A program made the position numbers and the translations under genes. Shown here in pieces: positions 47,509 to 55,384 of a stretch of DNA of 64,000 nucleotides; positions within the stretch are counted from its first letter, which is position 1; each line of letters begins with the position of its first letter. Location of the stretch: NCBI RefSeq assembly GCF_018882285.1, contig NZ_JACVOT010000001.1:1371916-1435915 (forward strand), in the 5' to 3' direction. Below the pieces are notes generated by a model, which saw only the letters and a program-made list of their open reading frames with translations, was not told where the DNA came from and did not search any database. The DNA is from Polynucleobacter sp. AM-26B4. Lineage in GTDB: Bacteria; Pseudomonadota; Gammaproteobacteria; Burkholderiales; Burkholderiaceae.

Positions 47509-48795
47509 ATGATGGATGAAAATTTTTTGGGTAAGTCTAGGCAAGAAAGGTTGGATATATTGGAACGAGCTGAGCTTGAGGCAGCTCGTGGGGATACTCG
47601 TACCTTCCTAATTACAAACTTTAAACGCAAGTCGCATGATTTACCAATTTTGCGCGTTAATATTTCAGTGCCAAAGTACAGGTTAAGGAATGGTAGAACA
47701 TTAACCTATCAATTAGAGTATGTTGCAAAACATACAGTGGATAAAGATTTCTTTAGTGCTGACCCTGAAAATATTGAAGCTCAAAAAGCGCAATATGAAA
47801 TATTAGAAAAAATGATTAATGAAGAGAGGCTATTGGAAACATTTCAAAGCACTCAAAAAAAGAACGGTGAAATTCAAACAGAGCCGTTAGTTCTAGATCA
47901 TGATGGATTTGTTGTTAATGGTAATAGGCGTATTACAGCCTGGCGTAAGTTGTTATCGGACAATCCAAAATCATATGGGGCGTTTGAATATATAGATGTT
48001 GTTAGGTTGCCCCCTTGTGAGGAAAGGGAAATTGTTGAGTACGAAGAGGCTATTCAGGTTAAACCGGATATTAAAAGTGAATATGCATGGCATTGTCGTA
48101 TAGGAATGATGCGACAAAGGCAATTTATTGACAATGTGGACCCCGAGGTTATTGTTAATAATTACAAACTTACAGATGTTGCAGAGTTGAATGATCAAAT
48201 TGGTTACTATCAATTGGCTGAAAACTGGTTAGAGCAATCTGGTAAAACTAATGAGTGGTCTGAGGTTGATCAAAATGAACAAGCTTTTAAGATGCTTTAT
48301 GAAGCAAAAAAGAAAAGGGGTAAGAAATTAATGCCTCATCATGAGATGGCTTTAGAGGCAGCTGCTTTTACTTTAATAAGTACGCCTAGACAAGATAAGG
48401 CAGGGCGGTTGTTTACTCAAATACCTGAATTGGGAAAATCACTTGAGGTCATTGTCGACAAAGTAGCAGAGGATAAGGGTTTTTTAGATCTTCCTGAAAA
48501 AGAAAGATTTAAGAGTTTTGCTCAATTTGTAACAATAAAAACTAATGAACGAGAAGAGGTTAAAGAAAAGTCCCAAATAATTTTTGAGGCCATAGAGGAA
48601 GCTAAGGAAGAGCTTAAAGGCGAAAAAAATGCTTCTTTTGTTGAGGATAAAGTTAATGAAGCAATTAAATGCTTAAATCAAGCCAAGAGGAATTTTAAGT
48701 CCCCTAAAAACCCATCAACCATTGTTTCTAACATGGATAAAATCTTAAGTTTGACAAATGAACTAAGAAAAAAGGTGCTTGAGGATAAAAAATAA
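47509..48795 (+). CDS. ParB/Srx-like domain protein in a methyltransferase operon
   Basis: 428 residues. An N-terminal half includes TEPLVLDHDGFVVNGNRRIT then AWRKL (about 125-147), matching the ParB GxRRxxA box (GNRRITA), which binds CTP or other NTP in ParB-like proteins. A following EEREIVEYEEAIQVK segment resembles the ParB ENxxR region loosely. The C-terminal part is helical and charged (about 250-428, coiled-coil prone, VKEKSQIIFEAIEEAKEELK). Ribosome site AGGGCAAG is upstream. Its stop overlaps the helicase start (TAATG). Possibly an NTP-dependent clamp, loader or adaptor; function unproven. Confidence 0.72.
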   Translation: MMDENFLGKSRQERLDILERAELEAARGDTRTFLITNFKRKSHDLPILRVNISVPKYRLRNGRTLTYQLEYVAKHTVDKDFFSADPENIEAQKAQYEILEKMINEERLLETFQSTQKKNGEIQTEPLVLDHDGFVVNGNRRITAWRKLLSDNPKSYGAFEYIDVVRLPPCEEREIVEYEEAIQVKPDIKSEYAWHCRIGMMRQRQFIDNVDPEVIVNNYKLTDVAELNDQIGYYQLAENWLEQSGKTNEWSEVDQNEQAFKMLYEAKKKRGKKLMPHHEMALEAAAFTLISTPRQDKAGRLFTQIPELGKSLEVIVDKVAEDKGFLDLPEKERFKSFAQFVTIKTNEREEVKEKSQIIFEAIEEAKEELKGEKNASFVEDKVNEAIKCLNQAKRNFKSPKNPSTIVSNMDKILSLTNELRKKVLEDKK

Positions 48796-50603
48796 TGCCT
48801 CATCTAAAAGTTGACTATAGTCGCGAAAACTCGTCTGCGATTTTTACTTTCTCAGATGATGTAAAAGCATCCTTGCGAATGAGTATTTTTACTTACTGTC
48901 AGATATCAGGTTTAGAAAGCTATAAGAGATTATCTGACTTTCGGTTTCAGATGGATTGGTCAGATTTTTTATCAATATGTGATGGTATATCTGAGCGTGT
49001 TGAGTTCGAGGATGTTGAGTTTATTTTCGATGATGATGCTCGAAATAAATTCAATCTGGCGATAAAGGACAGAGAAGTCTTAACTGAAAGTTCTGCTCCA
49101 AGCCCCATAGATGCAAGTATTTTATTGGGGACTATTCAAGCAAGTCACTTTAAACGTAATTTAACTGCAGAGCAGCTTAGAAATGTTTGTAAGTTAGCGT
49201 CTTTGCGCGGTGGAGCGTCTTTTTCTGTCCCTGGCGCAGGTAAAACTACCGAAGCATTGGCGACTTACGCGTATCACAGTAAAGACCTTGACAAGGTTTT
49301 AATTGTGGCACCTAAGAATGCATTTATTTCTTGGGATGACCAGATTCAGGATTGTTTCTTAAATCCTCCGGCTATATATCGTATGCAGGGTGCAAATTTA
49401 AATGTGGATGAAATAGATGCTGCTAGATTTTTAATCATCACATATCAAAAATTAGCTAATGAAGTTCCGCTACTTAAAAAGCTTTTATCAAATCATCGGG
49501 TTATGATGATTCTTGATGAGGCGCATAGAATTAAAGGTGGTAAAGGTAGGGTAACTGCCGAAGCAGTACTGAGCCTAGCAGATTTGGTTGACAGGAGATT
49601 ACTTCTTACTGGTACGCCAATGCCTCAAAGCATTGAGGATTTGAAGCCGCAAATTAGTTTTTTATATCCGGCATACCAAGTTCACAACATTGAAGATCCT
49701 GTTTCTGCAATTTCTAATATATTTGTTAGGACCACAAAAGCTGAGCTAGATGAATACTTGCCGTCAATTGTTTGCGAGCGTGAAATGGTTAAATTAGGTT
49801 TTGACCACAGGCATTTATATGATTTAGTTAAGAAAGAGGAGATTCGCAAGTTATCTGGATTAAATCTAACTGATAGAAGTGCTCTTAGGAGGGCTGGCCG
49901 CTCTGTAATGAGATTATTGATGTTAGCAGTAAATCCATCAATTATTGGTAAATTTGATAGTGATGCATTAAATGATTTGTTAATTGCAGCCTGTAAAAAT
50001 GAGTCCCCAAAAAATAAACGAGCATGTGAAATCGCCAGGAAAAATGCTAATAATGGTGAGAAGACTCTTATATGGACAAACTTTAGACAGAATGTCGAGC
50101 TAATAACTACGCAATTGAAAGATTTGGGAGCTGTTCACATTCATGGAGGTGTTGATGCTGGCTCTGATGAGGATGAGGAGACGAGAGAATATAAAATCAA
50201 GCAATTCAATCAAGCGCCCGATTGTATGGTAATGGTTGCAACTCCTGCAGCTGCTTCAGAAAGTATAAGTCTTCATCATGGTTGCCATAATGCCGTTTTT
50301 ATTGATAGATCATTTAATGCGGCACAGTATATTCAGGCACAAGACAGGATTCATAGAGTCAGTAATGATGGTAAGAATAAGCCAGCTGTAAAAATTAAAT
50401 TTTTAGAATGTGAAGACTCAATTGATCAAACTGTTTCAAAACGTCTTGCCGAAAAGATTGAGAATATGTCAAAGGTTCTTAGAGATGACTCTCTAAGAGA
50501 TATGATAAACGTAAGCCTGGATTTGGAAGAGGGTGTTCTGGATGAGTCAGAAGGCTTGGAGGTCGAAGACGTTCGAGCTCTTATTAAGGATATGGCTTCT
50601 TAA
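48795..50603 (+). CDS. SNF2-type superfamily-2 helicase/translocase
   Basis: 602 residues. After about 120 residues without known domain, RecA-1 has Walker A SVPGAGKT (144-151), LIVAPKNAFISWDDQI (motif Ia), DEAH (241-244) in MMILDEAHRIKGG, and LLTGTPMPQSIEDLKP (motif III). RecA-2 has TLIWTNFRQNVELIT (motif IV) and AQYIQAQDRIHRVSN (motif VI, Q-D-R-x-H-R). This is the SNF2/RapA layout, i.e. a dsDNA translocase rather than an unwinding helicase. It is translationally coupled to genes on both sides (TAATG before, 2-base gap after), so motor and nuclease are probably made in fixed ratio. Confidence 0.9.
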   Translation: MPHLKVDYSRENSSAIFTFSDDVKASLRMSIFTYCQISGLESYKRLSDFRFQMDWSDFLSICDGISERVEFEDVEFIFDDDARNKFNLAIKDREVLTESSAPSPIDASILLGTIQASHFKRNLTAEQLRNVCKLASLRGGASFSVPGAGKTTEALATYAYHSKDLDKVLIVAPKNAFISWDDQIQDCFLNPPAIYRMQGANLNVDEIDAARFLIITYQKLANEVPLLKKLLSNHRVMMILDEAHRIKGGKGRVTAEAVLSLADLVDRRLLLTGTPMPQSIEDLKPQISFLYPAYQVHNIEDPVSAISNIFVRTTKAELDEYLPSIVCEREMVKLGFDHRHLYDLVKKEEIRKLSGLNLTDRSALRRAGRSVMRLLMLAVNPSIIGKFDSDALNDLLIAACKNESPKNKRACEIARKNANNGEKTLIWTNFRQNVELITTQLKDLGAVHIHGGVDAGSDEDEETREYKIKQFNQAPDCMVMVATPAAASESISLHHGCHNAVFIDRSFNAAQYIQAQDRIHRVSNDGKNKPAVKIKFLECEDSIDQTVSKRLAEKIENMSKVLRDDSLRDMINVSLDLEEGVLDESEGLEVEDVRALIKDMAS

Positions 50604-50605
50604 TT

Positions 50606-51475
50606 ATGGTGTCGGCTGGTTTAGTAGATGCTTTAGTTGAATTAATTTTAAAAATTAATAGCGGTTATCACTTACATGTAAATGTAACGATGCGCCGAGT
50701 TTTTAACAGCTGTGATTTAGCATCTATCTGTCAATTAGGCATTAGATATAAATTGCTTAAAGAAAACCATGATGAGCTTATCGAACTCTCTGAATCAGCC
50801 GCAATTTTAATTAAATCAGAAAAAAAATTATTTATTAAGCAAGCAATTGTAAAGATGTATGTTCAATTTGATAGGCCAGTAATTACTTCTTTAGCCCATC
50901 TTGGAGTTGCGCATTGTTTAGCTTCGATGAGTGCAAGTGAGCGTCAAATTTTTAGGGAAAGTGGACTTTTAGAAGATTCTCCAACTAATGAAATGATCGA
51001 CTGGTGGGATGGGTTAGCAAGAGAACGCCGAGGGGATATTAATGCTCTCAAAGAAGATGTTGGTCGTCGCGGTGAAGAGATTGCAATTAATTATGAGCGA
51101 AGCAGAACTGGCCTAGAGCCAATATGGCAATCAATTTATGACAATACTGCTGGTTATGATATTTTAAGTTGTATTGATTTTGATTTAAGCCACCGCTTGT
51201 TTATTGAAGTTAAATCTAGTACTTTGGCTAGATCTAAGGCGCATTTTTATCTTTCTAAAAATGAATACAATTTTGCTAAGCAAAAAGAAAATTACCATCT
51301 CTATCTTTTTAATTTTTTGAATAATGATATCTACATGGCAATTGCTGACATTTCAATGATTTCTGATTCAATACCTCAAAGTATTGGATTTGGAGAGTGG
51401 GAGTCATGCTCTATTCCATTTAGTCACCCGAATTTAGAATTTAAAAAAATTGAAATTAGTGCATTTAAGAAGTAG
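50606..51475 (+). CDS. NOV_C/DUF3883-type PD-(D/E)XK nuclease
   Basis: 289 residues. The C-terminal half is a NOV_C (DUF3883) nuclease-like domain: GRRGEEIAINYERSR (153-167), TAGYDILS with D185, and LFIEVKSS with E201 and K203, giving D...ExK of the PD-(D/E)XK fold, then YLSKNEYNFAKQKENYHLYL. The N-terminal half (1-140) is helical and unrecognised, perhaps the contact with the helicase. It follows the SNF2 gene by 2 bases. It is the best candidate for the cutting subunit, since the MutH-like neighbour has lost its catalytic residues. Confidence 0.82.
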   Translation: MVSAGLVDALVELILKINSGYHLHVNVTMRRVFNSCDLASICQLGIRYKLLKENHDELIELSESAAILIKSEKKLFIKQAIVKMYVQFDRPVITSLAHLGVAHCLASMSASERQIFRESGLLEDSPTNEMIDWWDGLARERRGDINALKEDVGRRGEEIAINYERSRTGLEPIWQSIYDNTAGYDILSCIDFDLSHRLFIEVKSSTLARSKAHFYLSKNEYNFAKQKENYHLYLFNFLNNDIYMAIADISMISDSIPQSIGFGEWESCSIPFSHPNLEFKKIEISAFKK

Positions 51476-51551
51476 TAACTTTTTGAATGTAACGTTTAGC
51501 GATCTCTTTGGGTGACGTGCGTTCAACTATGAATCCACTTTAAGCTCAAGC

Positions 51552-51570
51552 TGGCTCAATATATGAGCCA
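51552..51570. promoter_or_regulatory. Operator candidate 3 of the WYL regulon
   Basis: TGGCTCA-atata-TGAGCCA: the arms are identical to those of the palindrome at 43781-43799. The 18 bases after it also resemble those after the first copy, ending in AAAATGxG at the same distance. It lies just past the nuclease gene, 13 bases before ATG 51584. Confidence 0.5.
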
Positions 51571-51583
51571 CCCATGTCCCAAA

Positions 51584-51871
51584 ATGCGAAATATGCTAAT
51601 CGGACCAGCCATCATTTCTTTCTTGCTACCTCTACAACTCTATGCCAACGATCTTCAACATTTCCGTCTTGAAACGGATGTTTACGTGCGTATTGCACGT
51701 GATTCAGCCGTATTGATTGGTGTGCCCAATCTCATGAACCGTTTTCCAGTCATCAACCATGACCAAGAGCTCATACTCAGAGAAGCCAACAAATATGATC
51801 GACCCCTTAAAAGAAGAAAACTCTTCATTCTCAAATTCTTAAGAAGTACTAATACTTTTTCGGATATTTAA
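51584..51871 (+). CDS. Possible small exported protein
   Basis: 95 residues from ATG 51584. A signal-like start MRNMLIGPAIISFLLPLQLY (followed by ANDLQ) precedes a basic protein with VYVRIARDSAVLIGVPNLMN. It lies directly behind operator candidate 3, but has no Shine-Dalgarno. No family is recognised. It may be genuine cargo controlled by WYL or a degraded gene, since the following 220 bases contain a start-less open frame. Confidence 0.4.
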   Translation: MRNMLIGPAIISFLLPLQLYANDLQHFRLETDVYVRIARDSAVLIGVPNLMNRFPVINHDQELILREANKYDRPLKRRKLFILKFLRSTNTFSDI

Positions 51872-51906
51872 AAATGATTATTCATGAATTAATCAACAAC
51901 ATGTAA

Positions 51907-52092
51907 TTTATCAAAAAGTGCGGTCAAAAAAATCAAGTTAAAGACTACATATGCTTGGGTAAGAAACCAAAAACTGTTAGAGTTGAAAGAACTTATAAAA
52001 ACAATATTTGGGGTCGTACTTATCAAAAAATTTATGAACTCTTTAACCCACCCAAAGACATAGACTTGGTAAACATCTACCCATACATATAA
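51907..52092 (+). pseudogene. Start-less open frame, possible gene remnant
   Basis: An open frame of 61 codons between TAA 51904-51906 and TAA 52090-52092 with no start codon. It encodes a protein-like sequence (GKKPKTVRVERTYKNNIWGR, then TYQKIYELFNPPKDIDLVNI). It directly abuts the HD-domain ATG. It may be the 3' end of a lost gene. Evidence is composition only. Confidence 0.25.
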
Positions 52093-52560
52093 ATGCTCTA
52101 CCACCGCCCACAACTCCTTCAGCACATCCGTGACCAATTCGTCATTGACTGGCATGGGGTTCATGGAGCTAATCACTGGGCCAGGGTCTTGCATCATGGC
52201 CAACGCATCGCTGAACAAAGACAAGCTGACTTACTCGTTGTAGAACTATTTGCTTTTTTGCATGACAGCTGCCGCTTTGATGACTACAAAGACCCACTGC
52301 ATGGAGAGCGGGGTGCAGAATTCGCCCACGGCATCAATGGACAACACTTCCACCTAGACAGTCAGCAGCTCGATAACCTCTGCTATGCTATTCGTCATCA
52401 CTCAGGTGGTGAAGTCTCTACCAATCCAACCATACAAAGCTGTTGGGATGCTGATCGCTTAGATCTTGGAAGAGTAGGCATCATCCCATCACCTAAATTC
52501 TTATCTGTTGAAGCCTCTCAACTGATTGATGAAGCATTCAACTGGAGCATCAGTTCATGA
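52093..52560 (+). CDS. HD-domain protein
   Basis: 155 residues. VIDWHGVHGANHWARVLHHG (metal His) and LFAFLHDSCRFDDYKD (HD pair) fit the HD phosphohydrolase fold, with CYAIRHHSGGEV and WDADRLDLGRVGI as later metal-binding His and Asp. The short single-domain form suggests a nucleotide or small phosphoester hydrolase. It overlaps the next gene by 4 bases. No Shine-Dalgarno is evident. Confidence 0.82.
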   Translation: MLYHRPQLLQHIRDQFVIDWHGVHGANHWARVLHHGQRIAEQRQADLLVVELFAFLHDSCRFDDYKDPLHGERGAEFAHGINGQHFHLDSQQLDNLCYAIRHHSGGEVSTNPTIQSCWDADRLDLGRVGIIPSPKFLSVEASQLIDEAFNWSISS

Positions 52561-53447
52561 AAACACTTTTATCAATTTCAAAAAACTTCATTCTCAAATT
52601 TCCCACATTCATCACATTTGGTCTTTTGAATGTAGCTCTTCTAAATCTTGCCTTCGCTCAATCTACTGCCACCCCCGAGCACGCCATAGGCCTTAAAGAA
52701 CAACTCATCTCAGTTGAGCTATCTCCGGGCATTCAACAACAAGGTGTTTTATCACTTGCTGCTAGCAGCACAGCGCCCACACGACTTGCTGTTTTATTTC
52801 CGGGCTATCCATCAGTAGTAAGACCAGTGGTTGAAGGGCAGAGCATGACATCCTCTAAGCTCTCTGGAAACTTCTTGATTCGGTCACGCCGTCACTTGGC
52901 CACTGATGCAATTGCTACTTTGGTTGTGGATTGTCACTCGGATAGTGGTGACTATTGCTCAAGCAGTTATCAAGCATCTTCAAAACGTCATCAAGATGTA
53001 TTGAAGTTAATTCAGGAAGTTAAAAAACAATACCCAAGTATTCAAGAGATATGGGCAATAGGTACATCGATGGGCACAGTCTCATCAAGCTTTGCACTCA
53101 CTCATGAGCCCAGTATTTACAAAGGAGCGATTCATACAGCTTCGATCACTGAACCCAATGCCAGAAACTCTTATCCAGAACTAAGAAACTTTGATTACGC
53201 CAAAGCCAATCACATCTTCATTCACCATCTGAACGATCCTTGCTTCCTGACCACTCATTCAGGAGCGAAGTCCATTGCAGAAAAATACAAACGTCCATTG
53301 ATCACGGTCACCGGAGGAGGTGATTTTCGTGGGGATGCTTGCAAGGCATTTACCGAGCATGGCTTTAGAGGCAAAGAAAAAGAAGTCATGACCGCCATTG
53401 GCAAAATTCTGATGACAGCCAAAGTTGAAGCCCTCTTAATTGATTAA
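52557..53447 (+). CDS. Exported alpha/beta hydrolase
   Basis: 296 residues. A signal peptide of about 34 residues (LLNLAFA end) is followed by an alpha/beta-hydrolase core: LAVLFPGYPSVVRPV, nucleophile elbow IWAIGTSMGTVSS, and IFIHHLNDPC near the acid site, with His in FTEHGFRG. Four or more Cys (CHSDSGDYCSSS, DPCFLTT, DACKAF) suggest periplasmic disulphides. The substrate is unknown. Its ATG overlaps the HD-domain gene stop. Confidence 0.78.
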   Translation: MKTLLSISKNFILKFPTFITFGLLNVALLNLAFAQSTATPEHAIGLKEQLISVELSPGIQQQGVLSLAASSTAPTRLAVLFPGYPSVVRPVVEGQSMTSSKLSGNFLIRSRRHLATDAIATLVVDCHSDSGDYCSSSYQASSKRHQDVLKLIQEVKKQYPSIQEIWAIGTSMGTVSSSFALTHEPSIYKGAIHTASITEPNARNSYPELRNFDYAKANHIFIHHLNDPCFLTTHSGAKSIAEKYKRPLITVTGGGDFRGDACKAFTEHGFRGKEKEVMTAIGKILMTAKVEALLID

Positions 53448-53706
53448 AAGTGCTTATAAATCAAGGATTTTAAGTAAATAGGGGGGGGGCTGAATAAAAT
53501 CATCAAAACATATAAATATTATTATATTTATATAAACATTAATATTAATAATCCAAATAAATTATTAAATACTTGCCGATTAGGTATTTAATAGTTACTA
53601 TAATAAATATCCTCAATAATTAATTGATGGGATAGCTCAGAAAACTGGTTTATTAACTGCTGAGTAAATTAATACTTATTAAACTTATATAATATTTGGA
53701 GAATCA
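53448..53706 (+). promoter_or_regulatory. AT-rich leader of the H-NS-like gene with a G9 tract
   Basis: 259 bases, extremely AT-rich except for a run of nine G (53481-53489). AT-rich curved DNA before an H-NS-type gene fits autorepression by H-NS. A poly-G run is a site where slipped-strand length changes occur in some bacteria. GGAG stands 7 bases before ATG 53707. Confidence 0.4.
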
Positions 53707-53991
53707 ATGGCAACTTATCAAGAGTTATTAGCTCAAAAAGAATCTTTAGAGAAACAAATCCTTGAAGCTAAAGCCCGTGAAAAAGCAGAAGGCGTTGCTA
53801 AGGCAAAAGCCATCATTGAACAATATAACTTGAGCGCCTCTGATATATTCAATCGCAAAGGTCCTGCAGGCTCACGTGGTGGTAAGGTTGCTGCTAAATA
53901 CCGCAATCCAAACACAGGTGAAACCTGGACTGGCCGTGGCAAAGCGCCAAAATGGATCGAAGGTCAAAACCGCGCTCAATTTGCAATTTAA
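53707..53991 (+). CDS. H-NS family nucleoid-associated protein
   Basis: 94 residues. A coiled-coil oligomerisation part (ELLAQKESLEKQILEAKARE), a linker, and the C-terminal DNA-binding domain KYRNPNTGETWTGRGKAPKW, whose TGRGKAP matches the H-NS TWTGQGRTP AT-hook-like loop. H-NS proteins silence AT-rich, acquired DNA. Its position beside the AT-rich island is suggestive. A terminator follows. Confidence 0.9.
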   Translation: MATYQELLAQKESLEKQILEAKAREKAEGVAKAKAIIEQYNLSASDIFNRKGPAGSRGGKVAAKYRNPNTGETWTGRGKAPKWIEGQNRAQFAI

Positions 53992-54060
53992 TGCGCGATT
54001 TACTAGATATTACTGATCAGGTAACTCAGTAATATTTAGTAATAAATAGCTCAAACAATA

Positions 54061-54110
54061 AAAAGCCCGTTAATTGGTCAGTTAATGACCCATAGCGGGC
54101 TTTCTCTTTT
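54061..54110 (+). terminator. Intrinsic terminator of the H-NS-like gene
   Basis: Stem AAAGCCCG (54062-54069) / CGGGCTTT (54096-54103) with an inner stem GGTCA/TGACC, then TCTCTTTT. Confidence 0.82.
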
Positions 54111-54197
54111 CTCCATCCCGCCCTTAAATACACTCTAATTAATTGACTTATATTCCCTCATATTTTCAGGGAGGGGTAGTGATTGCTATGCTAGTAA

Positions 54198-54551
54198 TCA
54201 GGCATGTACCTTTTGGCTAACTCTTGCTTTCTTTTTTACCAACGCATTTAGTTGGAAATTAATACCTTCATTTTTTTGAATAATATGGATCACTTGAAAA
54301 AAATTCTCCATGGTTGGGTTGCCAGTAAGAGCAAGCATACGATGAAGGCTTTTACTCGGCTTATTTATTTCTTGAGCCAAGCCCTCAAAGCCGATCGTAG
54401 AATTCACGAGATCTCTGAGTAAGGCTTTTCCAAGTGCGGTATCGCCTACAAAAAAGGCAGAAAGAGCTTCTTCAAATAGAGCTGCTGCAAAAGCAGGGTC
54501 ACGCTCAACGCGCGCCTTAACTGTATCTTTAAATAATTTAGTTAATGGCAT
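54198..54551 (-). CDS. HigA/addiction-module antidote-like DNA-binding protein
   Basis: 117 residues. The sequence KALLRDLVNSTIGFEGLAQE, then NKPSKSLHRMLALTGNPTME NFF-type helix-turn-helix (residues about 62-95), fits the probable addiction-module antidote family next to HigB/RelE-like toxins. No toxin gene is found on either side (54552-54694 and 54000-54197 hold none), so it is an orphan antitoxin or a solo regulator. Confidence 0.75.
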   Translation of the reverse strand: MPLTKLFKDTVKARVERDPAFAAALFEEALSAFFVGDTALGKALLRDLVNSTIGFEGLAQEINKPSKSLHRMLALTGNPTMENFFQVIHIIQKNEGINFQLNALVKKKARVSQKVHA

Positions 54552-54694
54552 GATTATTTCCTTTTCTCTTTAAGGACCTTTGTACCTACTGCAAGCCAAA
54601 CTTGATGAGGAGGCAAAATACCGATTTTGGATTTTTAATGGCAACCTCTGCCAAAGTGGCCTGCTACCGCATCAAAGCCCAGTGCTCCTAGAGC

Positions 54695-55384
54695 TTATAT
54701 TCCAGCCTCTTCGCATTTCTGAACCAGGCAATCCAAAATCAAGGTTTCCATCTTGTGGGCATAAAGCAAATTAACCTCGCCTTTTGCCATAGAGAGCTTA
54801 TCTTTCTTATATCCCCTGATCATTGAATTGGTCAAAATCTTGGGTTCTTTATTGGGTGGATATTCTTTGATTTCTGGGGGAATCTTTGTCACTTGAGGAT
54901 GCAACTTTAAGAACCCACCCTCAACCAAAGTAGGGATGTGTCTGGTGTGCAGGTTTCTCTGCAAATAATGAAGCAAATGAACTTGCTCAACTGGGCTGAT
55001 CTGCCAATCCAAATAAATCACATCGGGTGATAGGGAAACCGATTGCATCAAGGCTTCCAGGGTGTCATGGCACAAATGCAAATCGACCGAAGACTCCCAA
55101 GGCTCAACGAACTTCTTGAAGTCTTCGAACTGCTCCTCGCCTCGCAAAATACAGAGTAATAGGAACTGATTGCCGCAGCGTTCGCGGATACCCATTCTTC
55201 TGCGGGTCAGCAATTGCTCTAATGAGGACATCAAAATACGGCGGTGACCGCCTCGGGTTTTCCAAGCCAATAACTCGCCAGTCTCAACCATCTTTTGGAC
55301 GGTACCTAGTGATACTTGAAGATGCTTCGCGGTTTCGCGAGTACTCAAGAAATCTTTAGGATTTTCTTCTTTATTAAGGTCCAT
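54695..55384 (-). CDS. Excisionase-type HTH protein with receiver-like C-terminus
   Basis: 229 residues. Residues 12-60 form an excisionase/MerR-type HTH: FLSTRETAKHLQVSLGTVQK, then MVETGELLAWKTRGGHRRIL (HTH_17 with the GGHRR wing). Residues about 72-160 look like a response-regulator receiver (FLLLCILRGEE, then PDVIYLDWQISP with candidate phospho-Asp D126). The last part is basic. It is divergent from sucA with a gap of about 340 bases and may regulate a nearby promoter; no excision function is implied. Confidence 0.75.
   Translation of the reverse strand: MDLNKEENPKDFLSTRETAKHLQVSLGTVQKMVETGELLAWKTRGGHRRILMSSLEQLLTRRRMGIRERCGNQFLLLCILRGEEQFEDFKKFVEPWESSVDLHLCHDTLEALMQSVSLSPDVIYLDWQISPVEQVHLLHYLQRNLHTRHIPTLVEGGFLKLHPQVTKIPPEIKEYPPNKEPKILTNSMIRGYKKDKLSMAKGEVNLLYAHKMETLILDCLVQKCEEAGI

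Noticed and set aside
44218-51475. Known DISARM, BREX, Druantia or CglI-type system
   Set aside because: No DUF1998/PLD pair, PglZ, DruE-like giant helicase, Z1 ATPase or GIY-YIG endonuclease was found in the cluster.
51889-52224. Minus-strand frame overlapping the HD-domain gene start
   Set aside because: It is antisense to the start of a recognised HD-domain protein and shows no family features.
54580-54774. Plus-strand frame as a toxin partner for the HigA-like protein
   Set aside because: Wrong strand and order for a HigBA pair, overlaps the HTH gene end, and lacks RelE/HigB motifs.
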